Below, piece by piece: positions 10,711-21,784 of a stretch of DNA of 34,767 nucleotides. A program made the position numbers and the translations under genes. The notes below the pieces were generated by a model. That model did not search any database and was not told the DNA's origin. It saw only the letters and a list, made by a program, of their open reading frames with translations. Source of the DNA: Silene noctiflora (taxonomy: Eukaryota; Streptophyta; Magnoliopsida; Caryophyllales; Caryophyllaceae); the NCBI GenBank assembly GCA_009801015.1, contig VHZZ01000304.1:96917-131683 (forward strand). Direction: 5' to 3'. Each line of letters starts with the position of its first letter. The first letter of the stretch is position 1.

Positions 10711-13700
10711 TCATAGTTAAATAAAGTATGCATTACATAACATGAATTACTGCATAGGAAGAGGCACAAGGTTTAGAAGTAACGGAAATTTGAACAGTTA
10801 TTGATTTGGCAAAAATGATGCATGACCCACAAAACTTCCGATCAAGCACATTTGTGTGGGTACCTACAACCTTAAATAAAGCTTTTCTCTCTTTACAATA
10901 ATCATTTTAATTTCTTTTTTATTTTTCTACACCTAAATCACCAGCAATAATATTTAGTGCATCATCCCTACTGGTCCTTGCTGCAATCCATGTGCTTGCA
11001 TGTTTTTTAAGTGCCTTTTTTTCCTCAGGCTCATATGCATTCTTTTGATATGTACCTTACATAAGTATATTATTCTAGGAAATACACAGAATGATGCACC
11101 AAATATGTCAAGGGTGGCCTGGGAAAAAAGTCCGTATTTCGTAGTAGTTTTCTTACAGAGAATGAGTGACAAAGATAGGAAAAGATGGAAATGTGGATCA
11201 ACTCTGTCCACACTGTACAACAGGCCAACCATATTTTGGTCCTTTTGAATTATACTTATCCCACCTTTTCATTTTAAAGATGCATGATATGATTCTCACT
11301 AATATCGTCCCTGTTTTATTTGGCGTGTCTTGAATTTTTTTTTTTAATTTTTTTTTCCAAATTTTTTTTAATTATTATTTTTCTTGCTTGCCCTTTTGCT
11401 CTCCATATTTTTGTGGAATGATAAATACGGAGTATTGAATAATAACATTAATAATCCGATTGAGATACTAAAATACAAAGTTGTCCAATTTCTCTATTTC
11501 AATCAAAACTTAAAATATACTTTGTTGATAAGTGGTTGAGTTAGGATAACCGTATGAGGATGATAGTTGTGGATTCAAACCTCTTTTCAGCTTGTATAGT
11601 GTTAGAGCATTTTCAATGATCGAGTAAAAGAACTTACTTGCAATTTAAAAGTTACAAGCTAATTGTTTAAATATTGGAGTACTGCACATGAACTAGCATA
11701 GTTTGACTAACTAGCTCCATGGAGCTAATAGCTCAAATGGATCTAAAATGAGATATATACTAATGGAATAAATGTATGTTGGTTTGTTTAAGTAACAACG
11801 CTAGTAGCTTAACCAATAGAGGAATTTGTAGCTTAAAAGTATTATAGCTTACAGAGTATAAAAAAGGCGTGAAAAATTAATCTAATAGCGTTGTTACTTA
11901 CCATTGGAGATGCTCGTAAACTTGAACCTATTCTTGTTATCAAAAACTTGTTCAGACCCCTTGTCATTTTGGTTATACAAAAATTCCTATTATGTGGTAA
12001 AGATGTTAAAAATTCTAATGTGTTTGGAATTGTATGTATAACTTGCACCTATACGAAGGAATATCTATAGATATATGGTAAAAATTACTCCTTAATTAAA
12101 ATACTCCTTTTAAGAAAAAAGTGTAAATAATTGTATGGAGTTGCATGGTACATTTCCTACACAAAGATTTCCAAGGTTCCATGAATTATAGGAGATGAAA
12201 GTGTGAGCGAGAAGTTGATAAATTATCATATTTTGCTCAACTTGCTTGAAAAATTCGTGTGTTCTTCCGGAAGATCGCCCCCCTTATACCTAAAAACAAT
12301 CCACTAAATGAAATATTATAAAGGTTTAGGTGTAGGGGAAAACGGACCTCTCGGAGGACACGCATTTTTCCGTCTTACTTAGTCCATTATATAATTTTGA
12401 AAATTGTGGTCGTTTGGAACTAAATAGGATGGTACAATCAAAACTGTTGAATGCTAGTATAACCTAGTTTGGTGAAATTACATCAAGAAAAAACAAAGTG
12501 TGGAAAATGTCAATTCACACATGCGTAATTTGGACCAGCATGTGATGACACATACAAAACATACATTAATTATAATAATAAGATGATTAAACATCCCGTA
12601 ATATGAAAGATACCAATAAATGTTTTAGGTCTACCTAATTGCACTTGCAGTCTTTAGCTGGTACATTGTTTTCCTATCTTTTAAAGCAAAGTCCAAAGTG
12701 ATTGGATTAGGCATTTTAGCATTTCATCACCAGTGACATAATTCTATTACGATTGGTCATTAGCTTCTTTCATTATCACAGATGCTAAGATAAATCTCTG
12801 TTCATTCTTTTCAGGTTCTAATCGCAGTGTCCTTTAACGTACTTATATATGACCACGTTCGACACATTGAAAGATTAGTATATTAACCGTAATTCACCAA
12901 ATTAAGCTTCATTGCTCGATAATTGGTTTTAGTGTGACATTTTTCTGATCGTCTCCCCATGGACATTTTGGTACCCCTTCCCAAACTAAGTTGCAACTTT
13001 TTATCTGCTTGCGCTAGCCTCTGTTTACATTTTAAGAAATTGTTATGGACTACGGTGGTAAATTAGTAATGATGTCTTGGCCAAATATTAGAGACGTGTG
13101 TCGTAGCCTCCATTTACCGTGATGGAACGAATATTGCACAACTAGAGAAAAAAAAACCTTGTAAAGTACGATAAGTAGTAATCGTTGTTTCCAATAGCGC
13201 TGTAAGGTTAACACCTAGGAAATACAAAGAGGTATTTGAGTGGAAGGGGAGATGATGTAGTCCTCATGAAACAAAGAAGCACTAGGATTAAGAAAAAGAT
13301 TGTTACTCCCTCCGGCAGTAACATAGCCTAACAAGCGCATTAATTCTGAGAGGTACACATCCCCACTCCAGCAATCGTTAGAGCATCCGCAAAGGGGTGT
13401 CTTTTATCATAGAGAACCTCTTTGTTGCCAAGTTGTTTCCCATAATTTGGTGCCTCTAATTTTAAGGGAGGTTATCAAGTAAAAACAGTACTATAGTGTT
13501 TATGAGGAGGCTCCCAAATTATTCTATGTGAATTAATGTTGGAATTCCATTGGTGTATATATGTGTTATACAATATGAAGGTTAAATCGAAGTAATAATA
13601 ATATTTTCTTTGTCGGAATTATTTGTTTGTCTTTTTTATTCTTTGTAAGAGATATTTTAATAAAAAGACAAATAAATGATTGAGACGCACGAAGCCAGGG

Positions 13701-13768
13701 ACCAATAAAAATTGAGGTGGAGAAATGATAAAAAAATAAAATAAAACATGAGTAACCTCATCCTCTTA
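10711..13768. other. Long non-coding stretch
   Basis: AT-rich, with poly-T tracts (11335-11380) and no supported gene. Isolated Stowaway-like end words occur (ACGGAGTA near 11429, TACTCCCTCCGG near 13305) without matching partners. Confidence 0.4.
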
Positions 13769-14075
13769 GGCCTTGTTCTTTTAGACTTCATTTCATTTCA
13801 ATTTAGTTCAGTTTAGCTCATCTCTTTACAGATTAGCCCTGTTTTTTCTGATTTAATTTCAGCTAAGCTCAGTTACAATCAGTTAAGCTTAGCTTCATTC
13901 AGTACAACTCGTCACAAATTAACTCCATTAAGTTCAGTTCAGCTCTATTTAATTTAGTTCAGCTCGATTTCATTCAGTTTAGTTCAGCTTCTATCAGCCG
14001 AAAAGAATAGGGTCTAAACTCTTCATTCACTTCGGCTCAGCTCTATTAAATTCACTTTAGTCGAAAAGAACGAAG
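13769..14075. mobile_element. Tourist-like MITE copy 1 with TTCAG-rich core
   Basis: It begins GGCCTTGTTCTTTT after TTA. The body is filled with TTCAGTTCAGCTC-type words and the shared block CATCTCTTTACAGATTAGCC. A first right end, AAAAGAATAGGGTC, occurs at about 14004-14017 and a second, GAAAAGAACGAAG, near 14063-14075, so two copies may be joined or nested. Target duplications are not clear for this copy. Assignment follows the better-bounded member at 21629. Confidence 0.55.
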
Positions 14076-14119
14076 CTTGATTTTGCTGAACGAACGGAAT
14101 TGAATTGAACTTGTAAGAG

Positions 14120-14139
14120 TTTTTTTTTTTTTTTTTTTT
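14120..14139. repeat. Poly-T tract (20 T)
   Basis: An uninterrupted run of T about 40 bp after the second right end of Tourist-like copy 1. No A-tailed element could be attached to it. Confidence 0.8.
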
Positions 14140-14497
14140 CTATACTAAGTCGATAAGAGTGCTAAACAAAATTTAAATGAGATAAACTGAACTTATAAAC
14201 AACAAATTAAACTAAACTTGAACTTTATTTATAGAATGTGAATTTTTAAAATAAAAGGGAGTTACATTTAAATCCAAAATATTAACATGTGACGGTTTGG
14301 CAATCGATCTCCTGATCACCCAGAATCACCTACTCCGTAATTTTCCATGATAGAAAACGACGAAAACAAAAGAAAAGTAGAAAGAACCAAGACGCACGAA
14401 AACGGGACTACAAATAAGAGAAGAGCGAAGCAATTAAATGTGATGTATACATAGCCGCGTGGTTCTCTTTCTCTCTCTATCTTCTTTAACTCCCTCA

Positions 14498-14505
14498 TAT
14501 TTAAA
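14498..14505 (+). promoter_or_regulatory. Putative TATA box of the bHLH gene
   Basis: TATTTAAA lies 104 bp upstream of the chosen ATG, within a CT-rich leader (14463-14535). A second candidate, TGTATACATA (14444-14453), lies further up. Transcription start would be near 14530. This is pattern only. Confidence 0.35.
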
Positions 14506-14608
14506 CCTCTTTTCCCCCCTCCCTTCTTCACCACCCCCCTCATCATCTAGAGAGAGAAACCTCAAACTCCATAACCCAATCCCCCTCTTCTTTTTCATCA
14601 ATTCTTCA

Positions 14609-15289
14609 ATGTCATCCTCGATATCGACCTCGAATCACGACGAACAATCCTCCGACACACACCGCAAAAAACGTCGAAAACTCGACGCCACCACTTCTAA
14701 TCCAACTCACAATCACCGCAAACCAAACATCGACCAATTCCGTTGGCGGACGTCAGCTGAACAACAATCCTACTCTACAAAACTCATCAACGCACTCCGC
14801 CACGTCCGCCAACAAACCACGCAACCATCTCCGCCAACCTCCGGCGGTCGCGCAGTTCGCGAAGCAGCTGATAATGCGCTCGCTATCGCCGCCAAAGGCC
14901 GCACTCATTGGAGCCGCGCAATACTAGCTAACCGCCGCAAACTCCGTCTTCGAAACCATAAAAAATCAAAAATTCGATCAAAATTTCAACCTCCGCCATC
15001 GTTGACTATACCATTAACCGGATTGAATCCCGGTCAATCCGATAAAACGCCGCCGATTGAGAAGCGTGTGAAGGTGCTAAGCCGGTTAGTACCAGGTTGT
15101 CGGAAATTGTCGTTTCCGAACCTTCTAGAAGAAACGACGGATTATATCGCGGCATTGCAAATGCAAGTTCGTGCTATGGCTGCTCTAGCTGAACTTCTTT
15201 CCGGTTCATCTTCCTCCGCCGGTTCAATGGCGGTTGAACCGTCTAGTAGTATTAGTAATGATAGTGATCGTGATAATCCGGTTCATTAA
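14609..15289 (+). CDS. Atypical bHLH transcription factor, AIF/bHLH147-150 group
   Basis: A single-exon, 226-residue protein. Visible in order: a Ser/Thr-rich N-terminus with a basic nuclear-localisation-like patch HRKKRRK (18-24); the family block FRWRTSAEQQSYSTKLINAL (44-63); the strongly conserved AVREAADNALAIAAKGRTHW (82-101) leading into SRAILANRRKLR (102-113); a Pro-rich linker; and a helix-loop-helix at about 151-197 (KRVKVLSRLVPGC, LLEETTDYIAALQMQVRAM). The His-Glu-Arg E-box contacts of true bHLH proteins are absent, as in this group. Arabidopsis relatives (AIF1-4) act as non-DNA-binding antagonists of growth-promoting bHLH factors in brassinosteroid-related control; that role is inferred here. 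The first ATG of the frame is at 14609. The open frame continues upstream to 14459 without an ATG, through the CT-rich leader. The C-terminal Ser-rich tail (199-226) is variable in the family. Which of the four paralogues it matches best is unresolved. Confidence 0.93.
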   Translation: MSSSISTSNHDEQSSDTHRKKRRKLDATTSNPTHNHRKPNIDQFRWRTSAEQQSYSTKLINALRHVRQQTTQPSPPTSGGRAVREAADNALAIAAKGRTHWSRAILANRRKLRLRNHKKSKIRSKFQPPPSLTIPLTGLNPGQSDKTPPIEKRVKVLSRLVPGCRKLSFPNLLEETTDYIAALQMQVRAMAALAELLSGSSSSAGSMAVEPSSSISNDSDRDNPVH

Positions 15290-15680
15290 ATTATGTGTTG
15301 CTTCATTTTTTATTTTATTTTTTCTGTTTTTTTTGGTTTATTGTTTTTTATATTAAATATTTAATTCACTGTATTTTATTGTATACAACTGGCATTTTTT
15401 TTTTTTTTTTGGTTTTTGTTAGTTATGGTTCGTCGTTACTTAGCTGCAACCATGTGTCCATGTGAGGTGATAGGTCTCATTATTGGGGTTTTGTTATTAA
15501 AAATTTTAGGTAATGTGGTTATGGTGATTGGACAGACTTTCAGATAGGTACTACTGTATCTTTTAAAATAACTCCGAAATTGAGGAGAATAGTTAGGTTG
15601 AGTGATAAAAGAATCTTGTTACTTCTAATTATAAAGTTGGGGTTCTATTCTCAACTGCCATATAAATTATCACAACTAAA
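15290..15680 (+). other. 3'UTR and flank of the bHLH gene
   Basis: T-rich sequence with poly-adenylation-like ATTAAATATTTAATTC (about 15352-15367), and a poly-T tract at about 15394-15410. No further reading frame is supported. Confidence 0.4.
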
Positions 15681-15685
15681 TGTTA

Positions 15686-15881
15686 CTCCCTCCTATTCAC
15701 TTTATTGTTCCCTATTTCCTTTTTCGGATTATTCGGGTTTTCTTCCCTATTTCCTTTTTTGGTTGATTTGTATGGTCCAAATTCATTTATATGTGGGGTA
15801 GTGTGTTTTGTGCGGTCCAAATCCACTTTCTTATTTCTTGTGATAAAAGAAAAGGGGAAGAATATAGTGAATAGGAGGGAG
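15686..15881. mobile_element. Stowaway MITE (Tc1/mariner)
   Basis: A 196-bp element flanked by TA on both sides (15684-15685 and 15882-15883). The ends match the Stowaway terminus: CTCCCTCCTATTCACT on the left and its exact complement AGTGAATAGGAGGGAG on the right. The inverted match extends to about 28 bp with two mismatches. There is no coding sequence. It sits about 400 bp downstream of the bHLH stop codon, as is common for Stowaway elements near genes. Confidence 0.92.
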
Positions 15882-16130
15882 TACTTTGTATTCATTTCAG
15901 AACAATTTTAAGTCATAATCATTTCCACCTTTTTCAACATTATCTTCTATTTATCTCTACAAACAAATATCAAGTGTCGATGATAAAATATATTTTATTT
16001 AGTTGTTTGACTATAATCAAGGGTTTGAGAGAAGTTCGAAAGAGAAGGTCGAAGAAAAAATTCAATTGATTTTACAATTCCAAAAATCAATCTAATTAGG
16101 TGTATGTTGTTTGCATAGAACAATGTGAGG

Positions 16131-16289
16131 TCCTATTTTTTTTTACTTAATTTCAGCTCATTTCATTTCAGTTCAGCTCTTTTCAATTCTGCTCTTTTCT
16201 TTACAAATTAACTCTTATATAAGTTCGGTTCAATTTAGCTCCATTAAATGTAATTTGATTCAGTTCAATTTCAGTTTAAAAGAATAGGG
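16131..16289. mobile_element. Tourist-like MITE copy 2 with TTCAG-rich core
   Basis: Ends GGTCCTATTTTTTT (left) and AAAAGAATAGGGCT (right) are inverted. The body carries TTTCAGTTCAGCTC words and the shared block CTTTACAAATTAACTCTTAT also seen in copies 4 and 6. Target duplication is unclear (TGA versus TTA). Confidence 0.6.
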
Positions 16290-16710
16290 CTTAACTCAAT
16301 ACCACCTTATCAAATGTGGTATTGGACGAACATACACTTGCTTAGGTTGAGATTTTGATTGTGATAATTAGGTTCATGGTTGTAGATGGGATGGAGATCG
16401 GGCATGTGTTAATAGGTAAACTTAAAAACACACTGTTCCTAGCTCTAATATAAATCAACATGGGGTAGAAGTAATATTACTAATTTTATTTTTGATAATC
16501 AAAAACTTATGACTACTTACATTTATAATTATAAAGAAATAATAAAAGATTTTGGAAAGCTGATATAGGGAGTTTAGGTGATTGGAAAATTTTGCATGTA
16601 TTGCATTCCCGTATGTCAATCAAACAACTTTTGAGCAATTCATTTTTTTTTTAAATTTATGGGATTTTAACTCTCCGACAAAAAAATTTAACTGTATAGT
16701 ATTATAACTA
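16290..16710. other. Non-coding stretch
   Basis: AT-rich; no supported feature seen. Confidence 0.4.
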
Positions 16711-16729
16711 GATTTGTCAAATGGCTCAC

Positions 16730-16920
16730 AATCAGGTAGGTTTGTGTCAATTCGAATTCGGATTTGCAAAAATCCGGGATGTTCATTTTGGATTCAGATC
16801 ATTTTTCGGGTTTGTATAAACATTTGGGTCGAGTTGAATAAGGTCGTGTCAATTTGGGTTAGGGGTCATGTTTTGGATGCGGGTCGAGTTCGAGCCAGGT
16901 CATTCTGTTTGGGTTAGAAT
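16730..16920. repeat. Degenerate GGGTCGAGTT-type repeat
   Basis: Imperfect iterations of words such as TTTGGGTCGAGTT, GCGGGTCGAGTTCGAGCC and TTCGGGTTTG. The complementary form (ACCCGACTCGAATAACC) occurs at 20985-21075. This resembles degraded simple-sequence-like repeats that are dispersed in plant genomes, and no element ends are visible. Confidence 0.45.
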
Positions 16921-18093
16921 TGTCAGGTTTAATTATAAATTTATAACCATACTCCCCCTATTGCAAAAATTCTTCATTCATCCTTGACATCTATATTGCC
17001 GATTTAACTTTAGTACCTACATTTTTTTTTTTAAATACTTCTTACTTTTATGAAGTTTGTAAATTTCTTATCTTTATTCATAGGAGGTGTTCAGGGGAAA
17101 AAAATTATTCAATAAAGACCATGCCAAATAATTATGGACCATTGTACGGAAACTGGAGTATGGTTAGGTTCCTTCTCCCCTGGGGCACTAAAACGATTAT
17201 TGATGTTATTCTCAACAGACAGTGAGGTTTTTATTTATATGCAAAAAAACAACATAGTTTTGTATGTAGTGATTTGATCACAACTCACAACTGACATGGA
17301 AATCCAATTCAGATTTGTAGGTATTTCTTAACCTTTAGAATGTTGGGCAAAATTTACAATTGAATAGTCTAGCTTATAGCCTATTTTGTTGGCCATGTTA
17401 CATTGGTGTTTACGATGTACAATAATACGATATTATCTGCTTTAACCAAAGTTGTCATGTATTTACTCTTAAGCTCATTCAGGCACCCTAAGCGTTAAGC
17501 AAGTTTTGATAACCTCTCTTTAACTAACACACCATGCTACGGAGCCTTGTTTATACCATAAGTCACCGCCTGGCGGCGCCTGCTCAAGTGACTACACTCA
17601 CATGCTTTTCGTCATGCATGCTCGTGTGTCGTGCTTGAAACTGTTATACTCTGCCTATCGAATTCCTTTTGCCACCAAATATACTCTAGTTTAGGTCTCA
17701 TACAATTATTGTGCTGAAGTATGATACCTCTTAATGACTAGTCTGTGTTGGTATTCATAGTTCAAAATTATACTCCCTCAGTCCACATCAATGGTAATAT
17801 GAACCCATTTTTTATGAATTTACTATTGAACTCCTTCCTACAATACCTCGTACTATTAAAGTGGATGAACACTTTTGTTTTCTATCTTGACACCACCAAA
17901 ATGGACTTGGATTTGTACCTAACCCAATGAATAAAGGAACACCCACACTTATAGTTTAGTCTTTAAAATTAGAATTCTTCCAAACCTAGGGTTTAAACCA
18001 ATGTGAAGATATAGCCACATTTATAATGTGTGTTGTGAAATCATTACATATTAGGGATAAAGATTTTTTTCAAAATTGCCCTTTTATTGGTTT
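16921..18093. other. Non-coding flank of the LINE insertion
   Basis: No gene. A single Stowaway-like left end, TACTCCCTCAGTCCACATCA (17771-17790), lacks a recognisable partner. About 17550-17640 is richer in G and C (GCCTGGCGGCGCCTGC) with no assignable feature. Confidence 0.4.
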
Positions 18094-18108
18094 AATTGTT
18101 CAAAATAT
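18094..18108. repeat. LINE target-site duplication, left copy
   Basis: AATTGTTCAAAATAT is identical over 15 bases to 20590-20604, which directly follows the poly-A tail. The next bases on both sides differ, so the repeat is exactly bounded. Confidence 0.85.
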
Positions 18109-20192
18109 CCTTCTTGCACATGAGTCTCTTCATAATATTAACAAACACTCCTCGGGTTCCTGTGGTCGTTTTGCTCTTAAGGCCGATATGAGTAAGGCTT
18201 ATGACCGTATTAGATGGGATTTTTTGAGGAGAACGCTTTATAGTTTTGGGTTCCCTGTTAGGATGATCAACCTTATAATGAGTTGTGTTTCAACGGTTTC
18301 TTATGAGGTTCTTTTTAACGGTGCTCCGTTGAAGCAGTTTAAGCCTAAGTGTGGTTTGCGCCAAGGAGATCCTCTTTCCCCATATTTATTTGTGCTCTGC
18401 ATGGAAGTCCTTTCCCATAATATTCTTGCCGCTGAATCGAATGGCATGTTGCATGGTTTCAAATTGAGTAGGAACTCTCCGACAGTCTCGCATCTTTTCT
18501 TCGCTGATGACTCCATCTTCTTCCTTCAAGATAAAGACAATGCATTCGCAACGCTTAAGTATATCATGGATAAGTATTGCGCTGCTTCTGGCCAAATTTT
18601 AAATGCGAGTAAGTCGGGTATTACCTTTAGCCCTAGCACAACTTTGGGTATGGTTCAAAAAGGGTTAAAAACCTTTCATATTGAAAANAATAAGGGTATT
18701 GGTAAGTACTTGGGGCTTGATTTGGAATTTAGTTCGTCTAAGAAGATGATCTTCAGTGATCTGATTGAAAAAGTTAAGACCCGTATTTCTTCTTGGAACG
18801 GTTTATTCCTCTCTCCAGCTGGACGTTTGACATTGATTTCTTCTGTTTTGTCCGCCTTATCTAATTATGTTCTATCGGTATTTAAAATACCGGTAAGTGT
18901 GGCCANTAAGATTAACTCCTTGTTGGCTCATTTTTGGTGGGCTGGAATGAAATCCTCGTCTACTATTCACTGGTGTAGTCGGAATTTTCTTAGTTTACCT
19001 AANTCTGAAGGTGGATTGGGTATTCGCAACATCTCTTGTATGAACCAAGCTTTGTTGGCAAAACTGGCATGGAAAGTAATTACTTCTAGAAATTTTATTT
19101 TAAGTCAGGTTTATTTTAATAGGATAATTCATGATGAGAACCTTAAGATGCCAGGTGCCTTGAAAAGAGGCATGTCATCCTCTTAGGGCTGCAAGAGTAT
19201 TTCCTTCGGTATGGAACTGCTTCTCCCTGGGTTAGGATGGAAGTTTGGGCCTCGATCACAACTTAATATTTGGGACACTAATTGGGTGAATGGCTGTGCC
19301 CCTGATTTTGCTTCTAATACTGGTTTTCCACCACCCTTATCTACTCTTAGCCTTATGGTCAAGGATCTGATTTTACCGGATTTATCCTTGGATTTGGATC
19401 GCCTGAGTGACCTGTTTAATTGCGATTGGAGTACGAGAATAGGGGCTATGCCTATATGTCCTTCTATTACTTCTGATTTCGTTTTCTGGAAATCCACACG
19501 CGACGGGATTTATTCAGTTAAGAGTGGGTATGCCATTGGCCTCTTGAACTATTACAATGTTAATAGTTCCCCTAAGGACAGAAGTCGTATTTCCATTTCA
19601 TGTAAGTCCTTCTGTAAGAGGAAACTGTGGAGGCTCCCGGGTCCCCAGGTTTGGAAGATCCTCCTCTAGCGTATTTTATCTGGTTCACTTTCTACTGGCG
19701 AGGAATTCATGAAGCGTAATATCCTCACTGATTTCTCATGCCCTTTTTGCTGTTCAAATGAGTTGATGGAGTCTCTGGATCATCTTTTCCGCTCTTGTCC
19801 GGTGGTCAAACGCTTGTGGGCTAGCTCTTCTCTGGGAATTTCTACGGATTTTACTGTTTCGATTCCTCTGAAAGATTGGATTATTAACTGGATCTACTTT
19901 TTGGAAAGGAAAGGAGATTCCGGTTTTATGGTTATTGCTTTTATTGCCCATCTCTGGTGTGTATGGAAAAGTCGGAATGAATTGATTTTCTCAGAGAAGA
20001 CTTTCTCGGCTGTACACTTCTATAATCTCCATCGTTCATCCGTTAGTCTGGCTATGAGAGCTGAGGATTTATCATCTATGGAGGGGCACAATAGGGCTTG
20101 TTATTCGGACCTTTCGGTCACTTTGCGCTACGATATATCTAATCATATCCCGTTCTTTGTGGTTAAAGGGGGCAGCCCTTGCAAGTCTTTTC
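18109..20192 (+). pseudogene. LINE reverse transcriptase, truncated and stop-containing
   Basis: One reading frame runs from the truncation point to the gap, broken by in-frame TAG at 19184-19186 and 19667-19669. Domains: reverse transcriptase with DMSKAYDR (18185-18208), LRQGDPLSPYLF (from about 18356) and the catalytic FADD (18500-18511); the RT-thumb-type region LIEKVKTRISSWNG; IHWCSRNF and GGLGIRN; the connection with NIWDTNWVNG (after 19260); and a zf-RVT zinc-binding block with CPFC, DHLFRSC (19739-19802). No stop occurs between 19670 and the gap. A ribonuclease H-like domain could lie in the 380-base gap, but this cannot be seen. Three ambiguous bases (18688, 18906, 19003) fall in the frame. 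Relatives are plant L1-like elements that copy themselves by target-primed reverse transcription. Confidence 0.92.
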
Positions 20193-20572
20193 NNNNNNNN
20201 NNNNNNNNNNNNNNNNNNNNNNNNNNNNNNNNNNNNNNNNNNNNNNNNNNNNNNNNNNNNNNNNNNNNNNNNNNNNNNNNNNNNNNNNNNNNNNNNNNNN
20301 NNNNNNNNNNNNNNNNNNNNNNNNNNNNNNNNNNNNNNNNNNNNNNNNNNNNNNNNNNNNNNNNNNNNNNNNNNNNNNNNNNNNNNNNNNNNNNNNNNNN
20401 NNNNNNNNNNNNNNNNNNNNNNNNNNNNNNNNNNNNNNNNNNNNNNNNNNNNNNNNNNNNNNNNNNNNNNNNNNNNNNNNNNNNNNNNNNNNNNNNNNNN
20501 NNNNNNNNNNNNNNNNNNNNNNNNNNNNNNNNNNNNNNNNNNNNNNNNNNNNNNNNNNNNNNNNNNNNNNNN
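20193..20572. other. Assembly gap (380 N)
   Basis: A run of undetermined bases inside the 3' part of the LINE. Its size may be an estimate. It directly abuts the A-tract. Confidence 0.98.
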
Positions 20573-20589
20573 AAAAAAAAAAAAAAAAA

Positions 20590-20604
20590 AATTGTTCAAA
20601 ATAT
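20590..20604. repeat. LINE target-site duplication, right copy
   Basis: AATTGTTCAAAATAT is identical to 18094-18108. The first one or two A residues overlap the poly-A tail. Confidence 0.85.
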
Positions 20605-21628
20605 ATGTATTTCAAAATTTAGTTGTTCAAGAGACTATACTATACATGCTCTCAATGAAACTCTTAGTAAGCCATAACACATTTGCAAGCTTAGTGTCTT
20701 TGATTTTAGAAGTGTCTCCTACAAAATGTGTGGGGTAATGTCCTAATGTCCTAGCTCATCTCGTGGATCGATTTTGTATTTGTAATCAAAATTTTGGATG
20801 ACCATCTTGAATTTGGAGGGGTAGATTTGAATTACCAATATTATCTTTTTCATTTCGTAAATACTCCCTCCGTTTCGGTCATCATGAATTTGGAGGTTAT
20901 CAAAATTAGATCAAGTCAGTACATTTTTAGATTGCAGAAAGAATAGGGTGAAAACAGTTGTACATGCAATTAGATCTACCAAAATTGACCCGACTCGAAT
21001 AACCTAAATAACCCGACACCATAACTCAAAACCGGAACTTGACCGAACCCGAATTGACCCGGCCAACATGAGTCGACCCGATACACTATTGCACACTAAT
21101 CATTATCCATAAATAAAAACTTGATAATAGTTGCTTGAACTCAACCCAATTAACCCATTTACTAGGCAACCTGATACGAAATTGAGGAGATGGAACTTGA
21201 CTTGAAAGCCTAGATAATGTCCTTTTAAACTTCTTAGGCTATCGAATATCAATAGAAAATGCTATAACTCTATAAGTGTATTCGTAGAAGCCAAGCAGCG
21301 GCTAATCTTCATAGCCTTTTTGGTTAAATAAAATCGGGAAAGTCTCAATTTCTCATACATTTTACTTTTGTAGTGAATTTTAATTGGCCTAATATGTTAA
21401 GGAGAGAAATGCATACAAATTTGAGCAATTGTTTTGGTACAAAACTTTGACAACTAAATTGGTCACATGCAAGTTATGATAGCATGTTAGTAACCTATGT
21501 GTCCTAAAGCACCACATGGAACATGCATCTTGTACTTATGTATCCAATGTTTTGTCTAACCCATAATAAGGCTAGAATTTGATTTAATGTGTTTGAATAG
21601 TTTGAATCTCGTTGTAATTATATATTAA
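20605..21628. other. Non-coding stretch with repeat fragments
   Basis: No gene. A solitary Stowaway-like left end (ATACTCCCTCCGTTTCGG, 20861-20878) has no partner. 20985-21075 is a degenerate ACCCGAATTGACCCGG-type repeat, complementary in kind to 16730-16920. Confidence 0.45.
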
Positions 21629-21781
21629 GGCGTTATTCTTTTTTGACTGATAAGAGCTGAATTGAAGTCGAGTTAAATTAAATAGAGCTGAAATAAGAGT
21701 AAATTTATGTTAAGATGAGTTAAACTGAACTGGATAAAGCTGAGCCTGAGTTGTTTAAATTAAGCTAAAAAGAACATGGTC
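21629..21781. mobile_element. Tourist-like MITE copy 3 (best bounded)
   Basis: TAA lies on both sides (21626-21628 and 21782-21784). Ends are GGCGTTATTCTTTTT (left) and AAAAAGAACATGGTC (right), inverted to each other with mismatches. The core contains GAGCTGAATTGAAG, AGAGCTGAAATAAGAG and GAGTTAAACTGAACTGG, the complementary orientation of copies 1, 2 and 4. A 3-bp TAA duplication with GGCC-TGTTCTTTT-like ends fits PIF/Harbinger (Tourist) elements. No transposase is present. Confidence 0.65.
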
Positions 21782-21784
21782 TAA

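Larger units (their letters stand above)
18109..20591 (+). mobile_element. 5'-truncated L1-like LINE with poly-A tail
   Basis: A non-LTR retrotransposon copy that keeps only the 3' part of its second reading frame, then the assembly gap and an A-tract (20573-20591). It is bounded by a perfect 15-bp duplication. The protein immediately right of the left junction reads LLAHESLHNI, a conserved LINE reverse-transcriptase segment. The residues left of it (18026-18108) do not match what normally precedes that segment, so the junction marks the truncation point. The flank/duplication border TTT|AATT on the plus strand is compatible with an L1-type endonuclease nick. The N-terminal endonuclease and first reading frame are missing, so the copy cannot move on its own. 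Confidence 0.92.

Noticed and set aside
18026..18108. N-terminal 27 codons of the apparent reverse-transcriptase frame
   Set aside because: This is host flank in chance frame plus the left target duplication; LINE similarity starts only at 18109.
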